A stretch of DNA of 54,640 nucleotides from JASJCL01 sp050291585 (GTDB lineage Bacteria > Desulfobacterota > Desulfobacteria > Desulfobacterales > Desulfosarcinaceae). Below the pieces are notes generated by a model. The model saw only the letters and a program-made list of their open reading frames with translations. It was not told where the DNA came from and made no database searches. The position numbers and the translations under genes were made by a program. This document shows positions 1 to 9,152 of this stretch, piece by piece (positions within the stretch are counted from its first letter, which is position 1; the number at the start of each line of letters is the position of its first letter). The DNA lies in NCBI GenBank assembly GCA_050291585.1, contig JBNKKA010000005.1, positions 1 to 54,640 on the forward strand. Direction: 5' to 3'.

Positions 1-149
1 ACTGACGGAAAGGGATGGCGGCGGCGGCGGAATGGCGGAGCTTGATGGCGAGGCGAAAGAGGGGCATGGCGGAGCTTGATGACGAGGCCGCTTCGGTGGC
101 GGCGGGTGGGAGCCGACGGAGCTTGATCGGGCCATGGAGGTGATCGACG
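1..149. repeat. Short imperfect repeats upstream of the first gene
   Basis: No reading frame runs through this stretch. A unit containing GGCGGAGCTTGATG occurs at about 33-46 and again at about 66-79 (33-bp period), and GAGCTTGAT occurs a third time at about 119-127. A strong ribosome binding site (GGAGGTGA, 136-143) for the first gene sits at its end. Nothing identifies the upstream gene. An alpha subunit of the oxidoreductase could lie further upstream, outside the window. Confidence 0.4.
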
Positions 150-1442
150 ATGGATAGCCTAATAAACCCATGCCGTCCAGCGGTGTTCTGCCCCGGATGT
201 GCCCACGACCAGGTATTACATTCATTGGACAAGGCTTTGATGGATTTGGGCTTCCCCGGGAATGCGATCGCCGTTGTGAGTGACATCGGATGCTCGGGAT
301 TGTTTGACACCTTTTTCAACACCCATGCCTTTCATGGCCTTCATGGCCGCGCCTTGACCTATGCCACGGGCATCAAGATGGCGCGGCCCGACCTAAAGGT
401 CATCGTCACCATGGGCGACGGGGGGCTGGGTATTGGCGGTGCCCATGTATTGAGCACCTGCCGACGCAATATTGACCTCACCCTTTTGGTGCTCAACAAC
501 TTCAACTACGGGATGACCGGGGGGCAGTGTTCCTCCACCACGCCTCAGGATGCGGTGGTCGGCTCCGGATTTCTGAACAAACTGGAAAAACCCATGGATA
601 TCTGCCATGTGGCCGGTGCCGCCGGAGCAGGATGGGTATCGCGAGCCTCAACCTACCAGCAGGACCTGGTTGAAACGCTCAAAGCGGCCATCAGTTTCGA
701 TGGGTTTTCACTGGTAGACATCTGGGGGGTCTGTCCCGGCCGCTACACCCGCCGCAACAAACTGACACCCAAAGCGATCGAAGCCAACCTGGCCCAACTG
801 CCTGACCTGCCAGATTTCACTACACTGAACGCGAGAATGGAATACGGCCAGGCCTATCGCCAAGAGGCGGCCAAGCTCAGCGATCCTGCGGATCCAGTTC
901 AGATAAAAAAGAGTTGTGTGCCGCCTCAGAACGGCCGTCAGGAGGTGGTCATTCTTGGCAGTGCCGGCCAGCGGATCATCACCGCCGGTGAATTGTTATG
1001 CCTGGCCGGTGCATCGGCAGGCTGCCACGCCACCCAGAAAAACGATTATCCGATTACGGTCATGAAGGGCCACTCGGTCAGTGAGGTCATCCTTTCAGAT
1101 GTGGAAGTCGAATACACCGGGATCGAAGACCCGGCGGTGGTCATCGCCCTGGCGCCGGAAGGGGTCAATCGCCGTAAAAAGATGCTGACAGCTCTTGCCC
1201 CGCAATCCGTCATCGTCAAAGCCGCCGGCCTTGAGCTGCCCGACTGCCGTGCACTCGTCATCGACGTCGATTTCAAGGCCCACAAAATTAAATCGCCGGA
1301 CTGGGCTTTGGCCGCCTTGGCGGTTTTGGCTCACCAAAATAAAGCCGTGACCATGGACATGCTGTTGGCAGCTTTGAGATTGCGTTTTAAAGAGCCGGTG
1401 CTTGAAATGGCCATGGCTGTTGTGGGAAAAATCGCTGCCTGA
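150..1442 (+). CDS. 2-oxoacid:ferredoxin oxidoreductase, fused beta and gamma subunits
   Basis: Oxidises a 2-oxoacid to the acyl-CoA, passing electrons to ferredoxin in the cytoplasm. Residues ~10-250 are the thiamine-diphosphate (beta) domain: CPGC near the N terminus, a GDGG...NN cofactor motif around 92-118 and the family block GMTGGQ. Residues ~265-430 match the gamma domain (start VVILGSAGQ). Beta and gamma are usually separate genes, so this is a fusion. The alpha subunit is not visible and probably lies upstream. GGAGGTGA seven bases before the ATG fixes the start. The gene is followed closely by an aminotransferase and glutaryl-CoA dehydrogenase on the same strand, which suggests 2-oxoadipate or 2-oxoglutarate as substrate. 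That is inference: the sequence alone does not separate KorB-, VorA- and IorB-type enzymes. Confidence 0.85.
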   Translation: MDSLINPCRPAVFCPGCAHDQVLHSLDKALMDLGFPGNAIAVVSDIGCSGLFDTFFNTHAFHGLHGRALTYATGIKMARPDLKVIVTMGDGGLGIGGAHVLSTCRRNIDLTLLVLNNFNYGMTGGQCSSTTPQDAVVGSGFLNKLEKPMDICHVAGAAGAGWVSRASTYQQDLVETLKAAISFDGFSLVDIWGVCPGRYTRRNKLTPKAIEANLAQLPDLPDFTTLNARMEYGQAYRQEAAKLSDPADPVQIKKSCVPPQNGRQEVVILGSAGQRIITAGELLCLAGASAGCHATQKNDYPITVMKGHSVSEVILSDVEVEYTGIEDPAVVIALAPEGVNRRKKMLTALAPQSVIVKAAGLELPDCRALVIDVDFKAHKIKSPDWALAALAVLAHQNKAVTMDMLLAALRLRFKEPVLEMAMAVVGKIAA

Positions 1443-1528
1443 TGGATCGTGCCTTTCCACTTTCTGGACGGACATTTAATAGCCACCATCCGGAGCAACG
1501 CAAAACCACTTCTTCAACAGGTGAGAAA

Positions 1529-2704
1529 ATGAAACCGCTTTTGTCTGAACGGGCACAGTCAATCAAGCCGTCAATCACGCTGACGATTTCGGCTAAGGCC
1601 AAGGCCATGAAGGCCGCTGGCATCGACGTGCTCAATTTTTCTGCTGGTGAGCCGGATTTCGACACGCCGGACAGCATCAAACAGGCAGCCTTCACGGCCA
1701 TTGAGGAGGGGTTTACCAAGTACACGGCCGCCGGGGGGATTCCCGAAGTCAAAGCCGCCATCGTCGCTAAGTATCAGGCCGAACAGAACCTGGCCTATGA
1801 GCCAACCCAGGTGTTGGTTTCCAATGGGGGCAAACATGCCCTGCACAATATTTTTCAGGCGGTGCTGGATCCCGGCGATGAGGTGGTGATTCCAAGTCCC
1901 TATTGGCTCTCCTACCCGGATATGGTGATCCTATCCGGCGGGGTGCCGGTCATTTTAAACACGCGTATTGAAGATGGATTCAAGATTTCTCCGCAATCCC
2001 TGGCCGAGGTTGTTTCACCCCGCACCAAACTGCTGATTCTAAATTCGCCATCCAACCCAACCGGCGCCCTCTATTCGAGGGAGGAACTCACCGCTCTGGC
2101 CACGGTTATCGAGGATACCGGTATTCTCGTCATTTCCGACGATGTCTACGAGAAGTTTGTTTATGATGGCCGGTCATTTGTCAATTTGCCCATGGTTGCC
2201 CCCCATCTGGCGGAAAATGTCGTCACTATCAACAGTGCCTCCAAAACCTATTCCATGACCGGTTGGCGGATCGGATATGCTGTGGGACCGGAAGCGGTCA
2301 TTCGGGCCGCTACGAGCATCCAGGGGCAGGCCACTTCCTGTGCCGGATCGATCTCCCAAAAAGCCCTCGCTTTTGCGCTGCAGACCGATGCCGGGTTGAT
2401 CGAGGCGTTCAGACAGTCCTTTGAAAAACGAAGAGATCTGATGTTCGCGGGGCTGGAAGCAATCGATGGTATCAAGACCTTCAAGCCGGCGGGTGCTTTT
2501 TACCTGTTTGCCGACGTCAGCCAGCTATACGACAAGGTGGAAGGGGTCACCGGATCGGTGGGCTTCTGTGAATACCTTCTCGAAAAGTGGCGGATAGCCT
2601 GCATTCCCGGCCAGGCCTTCGGAGAGGATTGCTGCATTCGCTTCTCCTTTGTGGCCGACGAAGCTACCATACGCGAAGGGCTTTCACGGCTTTCGCAGAT
2701 ATAA
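1529..2704 (+). CDS. Class I aminotransferase (aspartate/aromatic/aminoadipate type)
   Basis: PLP-dependent aminotransferase of 391 residues, the usual length for the AspC/class I fold. NSPSNPTGALY is the conserved Asn-Pro-x-Gly block, and SASKTYSMTGWRIGY carries the Schiff-base lysine and the substrate-carboxylate arginine. The ATG at 1529 is preferred over an upstream in-frame ATG at 1442 because the preceding 29 residues do not look like the family and AGGTGAG lies just before 1529. It lies between a 2-oxoacid oxidoreductase and glutaryl-CoA dehydrogenase, which fits a role feeding a 2-oxoacid (for example 2-oxoadipate) into the pathway. Substrate specificity cannot be read from the sequence. 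Confidence 0.88.
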   Translation: MKPLLSERAQSIKPSITLTISAKAKAMKAAGIDVLNFSAGEPDFDTPDSIKQAAFTAIEEGFTKYTAAGGIPEVKAAIVAKYQAEQNLAYEPTQVLVSNGGKHALHNIFQAVLDPGDEVVIPSPYWLSYPDMVILSGGVPVILNTRIEDGFKISPQSLAEVVSPRTKLLILNSPSNPTGALYSREELTALATVIEDTGILVISDDVYEKFVYDGRSFVNLPMVAPHLAENVVTINSASKTYSMTGWRIGYAVGPEAVIRAATSIQGQATSCAGSISQKALAFALQTDAGLIEAFRQSFEKRRDLMFAGLEAIDGIKTFKPAGAFYLFADVSQLYDKVEGVTGSVGFCEYLLEKWRIACIPGQAFGEDCCIRFSFVADEATIREGLSRLSQI

Positions 2705-2745
2705 TTTTTATCAATTCGTAAGAATCACGTACTCAGGAGGTCATG

Positions 2746-3909
2746 ATGGATTTTGCGCTTTCCAAAGAACTGGAGATGTTAAGAAAGGCCGTGCGCGAAT
2801 TTGCCAAAAAGAAAATCGCGCCCAACGTGGACCAGTGGGACGAGGAACACTACTTCCCCTACAAAGAGGCCATCAAACCCATGGGCGAATTGGGCTTCTG
2901 GGGAACGGTGATTCCGGAAGAATACGAGGGCGAGGACATGGGTTGGATGGCGGCCATGATCGTCACCGAAGAGATCGCCCGTGTGTGCAGTTCCCTGCGC
3001 GTCCAGGTCAACATGCAGGTATTGGGTTGTGCTTACACCATCCTCACCTACGGCAGCGATGCGCTGAAGAAGAAATATATCCCTGGGCTGTGTACGGCCG
3101 ACCTCATCGGTGGCTTCGGCATCACCGAGCCGGACGCCGGTTCAGATGTGATGGCCATGACCAGCACCGCCGAAGACAAGGGCGACCACTGGCTCCTCAA
3201 CGGTTCCAAGACCTGGATTTCCAACGCCGAAGTGGCCGACGTGCTGATCTACTACGCCTACACCGACATCGATGCAGGCTCCAAAGGGCTCTCCGCCTTC
3301 GTCATCGAACCCAAGAAAATGAACGGCATCAAGACCACCGGGCTGGACAAGATGGGCTCCTTCAGCTCACCAACCGGCGAGGTCTTCCTGGACAACACCA
3401 AGGTGCCCAAGGAGAATATCCTGGGCAAACCGGGCATGGGCGCCAAGATCGTCTTCGGCTCTCTCAATCAGACGCGTCTGTCGGCTGCAGCCGGGGCCGT
3501 GGGCGTGGCCCAGGCATGTCTGGATGTGGTCACCAAATACTGCAACGATCGCAAGCAATTCGGTAAGCCCATCGGCCAATATCAGATGAACCAGGACATG
3601 GTGGCCCAGATGGCCACCGAGATCGACGCCGCCCGCCTGCTTGTTTACAAGGCCGCCTGGGTCAAGGATCAGGGTAAGCTCAACAACGGTCTCGATGTGG
3701 CCAAGGCCAAATACTTCGCCGGCGAATGTGTCAGTAAGTGCGCCAATTACGCCATGCGCATTCTGGGCGCCTACGGCTACTCCACCGAGTACCCGGTGGC
3801 ACGCATCTACCGCGACACCCCTACCTATTACATGGTTGAGGGCTCGGCCAACATCTGCAAATGGATCATCGCCCTGGACCAGTTGGGTTATCGCAAGGCG
3901 AACCGGTAA
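2746..3909 (+). CDS. Glutaryl-CoA dehydrogenase, probably non-decarboxylating
   Basis: FAD acyl-CoA dehydrogenase of 387 residues. The catalytic glutamate is E365 in YYMVEGSANI, and GGFGITEPDAGSD and GLSAFVIEP are family signatures. The N terminus (MDFALSKELEML), RVQVNMQVLGCAYTILTYG and the C terminus resemble, from memory, the non-decarboxylating enzyme characterised in Desulfococcus multivorans, which makes glutaconyl-CoA and leaves decarboxylation to a separate enzyme. The gene directly downstream is exactly that decarboxylase alpha subunit, which supports the assignment. AGGAGG at 2735-2740 is better spaced from the ATG at 2746 than from the one at 2743. Distinguishing it from decarboxylating glutaryl-CoA dehydrogenases needs active-site alignment. 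Confidence 0.85.
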   Translation: MDFALSKELEMLRKAVREFAKKKIAPNVDQWDEEHYFPYKEAIKPMGELGFWGTVIPEEYEGEDMGWMAAMIVTEEIARVCSSLRVQVNMQVLGCAYTILTYGSDALKKKYIPGLCTADLIGGFGITEPDAGSDVMAMTSTAEDKGDHWLLNGSKTWISNAEVADVLIYYAYTDIDAGSKGLSAFVIEPKKMNGIKTTGLDKMGSFSSPTGEVFLDNTKVPKENILGKPGMGAKIVFGSLNQTRLSAAAGAVGVAQACLDVVTKYCNDRKQFGKPIGQYQMNQDMVAQMATEIDAARLLVYKAAWVKDQGKLNNGLDVAKAKYFAGECVSKCANYAMRILGAYGYSTEYPVARIYRDTPTYYMVEGSANICKWIIALDQLGYRKANR

Positions 3910-4006
3910 TCTAAGCTAGCGTTTCAGCATCAGCATAAGTGTCGAATGCATGTTAATGGATTTGCCGGCATTCGGCACATCACCGAAAGCATAGCGGGAA
4001 GGAAGA

Positions 4007-5740
4007 ATGAGACCCTATTTTGAGAAAATGCCCGCCTTTGGCAGGGCCATAAGCGAGGGTATGATCAAGAGCGCCGGAGACAACGCGGCCCAACTCCTTG
4101 AGGTGGAAAAACAGGTGGCGGCCGAAGTGGAGCAGGTTAAAAAAGCCGGATTTCCAGAGGAGAAGATCAACGCCCGCGGTCAGTTAACCATCTGGCAACG
4201 TCTCAACTATCTCGTGGATCCGGGGTCCTGGAGCCCCCTGCACACCCTCTACAACCCGGAAGACAATATCGAGGGCAATACCAACGTATTCGACGGTCTG
4301 GGCAAGATTGCCGGACGTTGGGCTGTGATCATCGGCTTTGACAACAAGACCATGGCTGGCGCCTGGATAGCGGGACAGAGCGAGAACATCCTGCGGGCCA
4401 CCGACCTAGCCAAAAGGCTCAACATTCCCCTGGTGTGGCTGGTCAACTGCAGTGGTGTCAAGCTGCCTGAACAGGAGAAGTTCTACGCCAACCGGCGCGG
4501 CAGCGGAACCCCCTTTTTCCGTCACGCCGAACTCAACCAAGAGGGTATTCCCGTTCTGGCCGGTATTTACGGCACCAACCCGGCGGGCGGCGGTTACCAG
4601 GGCATCAGCCCCACGGTTCTCTTCGCCCACAAGGACTGCAATATTGCCGTGGGCGGCGGCGGGATCCTCAGCGGTATGTCTCCCAAGGGGTCCTTCGATG
4701 TTGAAGGGGCCGAGCAGCTAATTTCGGCGGCCAAGGAGTTCAAGGTCAAACCCCCCGGTTCCGTATCGATCCATTACGACGAGACCGGTTTTTTCAGATA
4801 CGTCTACGATACGGAGCTGGGGGTCCTTGACGGCATCAAGGATTACATGAAGGATATGCCGGCCTACGCCCCGAAATTCTTCCGGGTGGCCGAACCCAAG
4901 GCGCCTCTATATCCGGCCAGCGACCTTTACCATCTGTTGCCCATTAACCAGAAACGGGCTTACGATTTCGATCAGATTCTCGCCCGCTTGGTGGACGGCA
5001 GCGAGCACCTGGAGTTCCAGCCGGAGAGGGGGCCCGAGATCTATACCGGCCTGTGCAAGTTGGACGGTTACCTGGTGGGCGTCATCGGCAACCGCCAGGG
5101 CTTCCTCAAACCCGACTATCCCGAATATGCCGATTACCCGGGCATCGGCGGCAAGCTCTATCGTCAGGGCCTCATTAAAATGAACGAGTTCGTCACCCTC
5201 TGCGGCCGTGATCGTATTCCCATTGTCTGGTGCCAGGACACCTCGGGCATCGATGTGGGCGATATCGCCGAGAAGGCCGAACTTTTGGGCCTTGGCCAGA
5301 GCCTGATCTATTCGATCCAGCAGACCGATGTGCCCCAGATGCTTATCGTGTTGCGAAAAGGCACTGCCGCCGCTCACTATGTCATGGGTGGACCGACAGC
5401 CAACCGCCATAACGCCTTTACCCTGGGCACAGGCGCAACGGAGATTTACGTTATGCACGGTGAGACCGCCGCCGCTGCTTCATACTCGCGGCGCCTGGTT
5501 AAAGAGAAGGCGGCTGGTAGAGATCTGCAGCCTATCGTGGACAAGATGAATGAGATGGCCCAGGCTTACCACGACAACTCCAGGCCGGTGTATTGCGCCC
5601 GTAAGGGTATGGTGGATGAAATCGTCAACCTGAGCCAGATCCGCAACTACCTCAAGGCCTTTGCCGGTGCCGCTTACCAGAATCCCAAATCCATCTGTCC
5701 CCAGCACCAGATGATTTTGCCACGGATTATTAAAGGGTAG
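4007..5740 (+). CDS. gcdA: Glutaconyl-CoA decarboxylase alpha subunit (carboxyltransferase)
   Basis: A 577-residue carboxyltransferase with two crotonase-like halves. It transfers CO2 from glutaconyl-CoA to a biotin carrier, giving crotonyl-CoA. Length and the N-terminal MRPYFEKMPAFG fit GcdA rather than the shorter (~510-residue) propionyl/methylcrotonyl-CoA carboxylase beta subunits. Glycine-rich stretches such as GTNPAGGGYQG (first half) and YVMGGPTA (second half) are oxyanion and CoA-site candidates. GGAAGGA precedes the ATG. The membrane beta pump, the small subunit and the biotin carrier are not in the window, so they must be encoded elsewhere if this is a Na+-pumping complex. Confidence 0.85.
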   Translation: MRPYFEKMPAFGRAISEGMIKSAGDNAAQLLEVEKQVAAEVEQVKKAGFPEEKINARGQLTIWQRLNYLVDPGSWSPLHTLYNPEDNIEGNTNVFDGLGKIAGRWAVIIGFDNKTMAGAWIAGQSENILRATDLAKRLNIPLVWLVNCSGVKLPEQEKFYANRRGSGTPFFRHAELNQEGIPVLAGIYGTNPAGGGYQGISPTVLFAHKDCNIAVGGGGILSGMSPKGSFDVEGAEQLISAAKEFKVKPPGSVSIHYDETGFFRYVYDTELGVLDGIKDYMKDMPAYAPKFFRVAEPKAPLYPASDLYHLLPINQKRAYDFDQILARLVDGSEHLEFQPERGPEIYTGLCKLDGYLVGVIGNRQGFLKPDYPEYADYPGIGGKLYRQGLIKMNEFVTLCGRDRIPIVWCQDTSGIDVGDIAEKAELLGLGQSLIYSIQQTDVPQMLIVLRKGTAAAHYVMGGPTANRHNAFTLGTGATEIYVMHGETAAAASYSRRLVKEKAAGRDLQPIVDKMNEMAQAYHDNSRPVYCARKGMVDEIVNLSQIRNYLKAFAGAAYQNPKSICPQHQMILPRIIKG

Positions 5741-5842
5741 GGTGATGAATGCCCGCTATGGTGTGAAACTCAAAAAAGGTGATGGCAGACAGATGCTCCC
5801 AACTCTCCGGTCATGTGGTGTTACAAGATTGAAGCGGTTCAC

Positions 5843-7681
5843 CTAAATGATCAACCGGACCCCTCCCAACTCGGCGAGACCGTATAGGAAGTGAGTGCCT
5901 GGTGAGCCGATAAACATGAGATTTGTCGGGATATGCCATTCTTTTGAAAGGTCCTCGATCATTTTGGGACCAAATTTTCCGATCTGGACGACAAGTTCGA
6001 TTTCGATGGCGGGATAGGCTTCATTGAGCATCTTGAGATCACGCGCAAGGTTTGCCGGCACCTCGCCATCTTGCTGTGTCACGGTGACAACCTTGAGGCG
6101 GTTCGTGTGCTCGTTTTGTTGGACATACAAGATGGCTCTGTTTAGGTTGGCCAGATTGTCCCCACGGGTGAAAAAAACTACTTGCTGTGAATTGATTTGA
6201 TCAATTTTATCGCGGAGTGATCGGGAGATGGAGGTCATGCGGCCGATAAAATATTTTAATATACCTCTCACGACAAACAGGCAGGCCTGCAGGATAATGA
6301 TTCGACCCAGCATGATGGAGACCACCAGCAGGGAAAAAATGAAGTACTCGAGGAATACGATCAGGTAGTGCGGATTCATCATGGCATTGCCTATCAGGCC
6401 GGCAATAACGGCGCCCACAGCTATTAAAACGAACATTAGCGGGGCAACCGTGGGACGGGGAAGCCCCGCGCGCTTGGTCTTTAAAAAGATGTTGCCCAGG
6501 CCGAAAAGGGCCATGACGGCCAAAAACGAGATGGTGTAGACGCCCGCGAGCGCTTTCAACTGCCCTTCGGTGATGAGCATAATAGATACGGAGAGGGCAA
6601 AAAAAGCGATGATGATTCGGTGGGTGGAGCCACGACGGTTGGTTTTCAGCAAGAATTGCGGCAGACAGCGATCCAGTGCCATGCGCCGAACCAGCCCGTT
6701 GACACCGACAAAACTGGTCAAAACCGCTCCGCTCAAAACCAGGGCGGCATCGATGGATATCAGGTCGGCCAACCACACGCCGCCGGAGCTTAGGGCCATA
6801 TGGGCGAGCAGCGCCTCGTGGTGCGACCCGACCAGATCCATTGGCATGAGTGCCAGTGCCAGGATGGCCATCCCCGGATTGAATATGGTAACGGCAACCC
6901 ACATATTCCTCAGCGTTTTGGGGAAAACCCCTTCCGCCTGCTCCTCGACGAAATTGGCGGAGCTTTCGAACCCCGAGATTCCCAAAAGGGAGGCGGCAAA
7001 ACCGAAAAACAGGGCCGTCGTCAATCCGCCGGGTGCCTTTGTCGACAAATTCTGCAGCAGGATTTCAATCCCGGTGCCCGTATTGGCAAGGTAGACGATA
7101 CCGGTGCCGAGCAGCAGTGTCAGCGAGCACAGATGGAAGATGAAAATAATAATGGCAACTCGGGCGGATTCGGCAATACCGATGATGGTCAGCACAGCAA
7201 AAAAAGCCAGCACGCCGATGGTTGCAGCGGTCACGGAAAGACTCGACCACATGGTGTGAACATATTGCATGGCTTCACTGGCGGAAATAACGGCCGTGGC
7301 CATGTAGGACAGCAAGGTGAGGCAGGCGGCGATGGAAGCCCTGTATTTGCTGGTGGTATTCAAGAGGGCATTGTAGGCGCCGCCGTTGAGTGGCAGCGCT
7401 CCAACGACCTCCGCATAAATCGAGCGGAACAGAAACAAAACCCCGGCCACCATCAAGAGGACGACAGGTGCCCATCGGCCGGCGTATATAATCGCCAGGG
7501 CCGATACATACAGGCACGAGGAAGTGATGTCATTGCCGCAGATTGCAGTTGCGGCCAGCTGGCCCATGCCCCCGGTCTTATGCGCCGTGATCCCCTGTGA
7601 AGCATTGGTCTCCTGGGGGGGCGGTGTTGTTTCCATGTCAAGTTGGGGAGCCTGGTCTCCCGGTTGCGCTTTCTTGCTCAT
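5843..7681 (-). CDS. APC-superfamily amino acid permease with cytoplasmic C-terminal domain
   Basis: A 612-residue integral membrane protein. After a ~40-residue soluble Pro/Gln-rich N terminus, about 12 hydrophobic segments span ~residues 40-470. GNDITSSCLYVSAL and GISGFESSANFVEEQ are typical of the amino acid/polyamine permease superfamily. The last ~120 residues (from QVVFFTRGDN to the end) are soluble and have an alpha/beta pattern reminiscent of universal-stress-like regulatory tails. It lies 109 bases downstream of the sigma-54 response regulator on the same strand and may be its target. The substrate is not predictable from sequence. Confidence 0.85.
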   Translation of the reverse strand: MSKKAQPGDQAPQLDMETTPPPQETNASQGITAHKTGGMGQLAATAICGNDITSSCLYVSALAIIYAGRWAPVVLLMVAGVLFLFRSIYAEVVGALPLNGGAYNALLNTTSKYRASIAACLTLLSYMATAVISASEAMQYVHTMWSSLSVTAATIGVLAFFAVLTIIGIAESARVAIIIFIFHLCSLTLLLGTGIVYLANTGTGIEILLQNLSTKAPGGLTTALFFGFAASLLGISGFESSANFVEEQAEGVFPKTLRNMWVAVTIFNPGMAILALALMPMDLVGSHHEALLAHMALSSGGVWLADLISIDAALVLSGAVLTSFVGVNGLVRRMALDRCLPQFLLKTNRRGSTHRIIIAFFALSVSIMLITEGQLKALAGVYTISFLAVMALFGLGNIFLKTKRAGLPRPTVAPLMFVLIAVGAVIAGLIGNAMMNPHYLIVFLEYFIFSLLVVSIMLGRIIILQACLFVVRGILKYFIGRMTSISRSLRDKIDQINSQQVVFFTRGDNLANLNRAILYVQQNEHTNRLKVVTVTQQDGEVPANLARDLKMLNEAYPAIEIELVVQIGKFGPKMIEDLSKEWHIPTNLMFIGSPGTHFLYGLAELGGVRLII

Positions 7682-7790
7682 TTTTGAACCTTGTCCTTTT
7701 CAACTCTCTCGCCAGGCAGTCTGTATGTGCATTTCGTCGGCGTGTCCCAATCTCTTTTTTGACAAATTGGCCCATTTGTGGGCCTTGGTT

Positions 7791-9152
7791 TCAAGCGATG
7801 CCAAAGCGCTTCAGCTTGCGCCACAGGGATACCCGGTCGATCCCCATCATTTCAGCGGCCTTGGTTTTGTTTCCGCCGCATTTTTCCAAGACCCAGGCAA
7901 TATAGCGCTGCTCCTGTTCTATCAATGTCGGGATGGGGCGAGATGGGTTGCGGTAGGTTTCAATGGATAAATTGCTCAGGTGGTCGGGCAAATCCTTAAC
8001 CATTATGGTGTCACCGGTTGCCATGGCAACGCCATGCTCGATGACGTTTTCCAACTCCCGCACATTTCCAGGCCAGCTGTGACTGCCGAGCAGGTCCAGG
8101 GCATCCGCATGGATCGCATGAACCAATTTGTTCATGGCCTGGCGCTTGACGGCCAAAAAATAATTGGCCAGCAGAGCGATGTCACCCTCACGCTCGCTGA
8201 GGGGCGGCAGCTGGATGGTGATCACATTCAGTCGGTAGTACAAGTCCTGCCGAAAACTGCCTTGCTGGGTATCCGCGTTGAGATCGCGATGGGTGGCCGC
8301 AATGAAACGAGCGTCCACCGGATGGGGACGAACCCCACCGACCCGGAGTACTTCCCTTTCCTGGATCACCCGCAGCAGCTTGATCTGCATGGTCTGAGGC
8401 ATGTCGCCGATCTCATCCAGAAAAACAGTACCGCCATCTGCCGTTTCAACCAGGCCGGCCTTTTCACGGTTGGCTCCGGTATAGGCCCCCTTTTCATGGC
8501 CAAATAATTCGTTGGCCATCAACTCTTCGGTAAAAGAGCCGCAATTGAAGGCCACGAACGGTTGGTGGGAGCGTGGACTCAAATGATGGATGGTGCGCGC
8601 CACAAGCTCCTTTCCGGTGCCGCTTTCCCCGAGGATCATCACATTGGTGTTGGCCGGGGCGATCTGGTGGATGGATTTCATCACCGCCTTCATGGCCGCG
8701 CTCTCTCCGATGATGAGCGGGGCCTTGCCCATGGAAGCCAATTTTTCCTTCAACTGCGCGTTTTCAAGCTGAAGCCGCCTTTTCAACAAGGCTTCGGCAA
8801 CGATTTTGCGGACCGTATCGATTTTGAAGGGCTTGGCGATATAATGATAGGCACCGGATTTCATGGCTTTGACTGCCGAATCCACCGTTGCATAGCCGGT
8901 AATCAAGATGACTTCGGTCATGGGGTAGTATTTTCGACTGTGGGCCAGCACCGCCATACCGTCCACCTGTTCCATCTTCAGATCGGTAATCACCAGATCG
9001 AAACTACGGCTTTTGAGCAGATCCAGTGCTTCAGTTCCTCCCTGGGCAGGGACGACCGCATAGCCTTGTTTCTCTAAAATATGGGCGAGATTGTTGCGAG
9101 CGATACTTTCGTCCTCAACAATCAGAACGGTTTCCTTAGCGGATGATTGCAT
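7791..9152 (-). CDS. NtrC-family sigma-54-dependent response regulator
   Basis: Residues ~7-120 are a receiver domain with acidic pair E13/D14, phosphoacceptor D57 (VITDLKM) and K107. Residues ~147-380 are the AAA+ sigma-54 activation domain with Walker A GESGTGKE (175-182) and GAYTGA (222-227), where Tyr replaces the usual Phe of GAFTGA. The C terminus is a Fis-type helix-turn-helix (NKTKAAEMMGIDRVSLWRKL). It activates sigma-54 promoters when phosphorylated. Its 5' end overlaps the 3' end of the histidine kinase gene by 17 bases, so the pair is co-expressed. The receiver closely resembles the one inserted in the Lon-like protease at 15718-17739 (shared VITDLKME and ITGYATV blocks). Confidence 0.95.
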   Translation of the reverse strand: MQSSAKETVLIVEDESIARNNLAHILEKQGYAVVPAQGGTEALDLLKSRSFDLVITDLKMEQVDGMAVLAHSRKYYPMTEVILITGYATVDSAVKAMKSGAYHYIAKPFKIDTVRKIVAEALLKRRLQLENAQLKEKLASMGKAPLIIGESAAMKAVMKSIHQIAPANTNVMILGESGTGKELVARTIHHLSPRSHQPFVAFNCGSFTEELMANELFGHEKGAYTGANREKAGLVETADGGTVFLDEIGDMPQTMQIKLLRVIQEREVLRVGGVRPHPVDARFIAATHRDLNADTQQGSFRQDLYYRLNVITIQLPPLSEREGDIALLANYFLAVKRQAMNKLVHAIHADALDLLGSHSWPGNVRELENVIEHGVAMATGDTIMVKDLPDHLSNLSIETYRNPSRPIPTLIEQEQRYIAWVLEKCGGNKTKAAEMMGIDRVSLWRKLKRFGIA

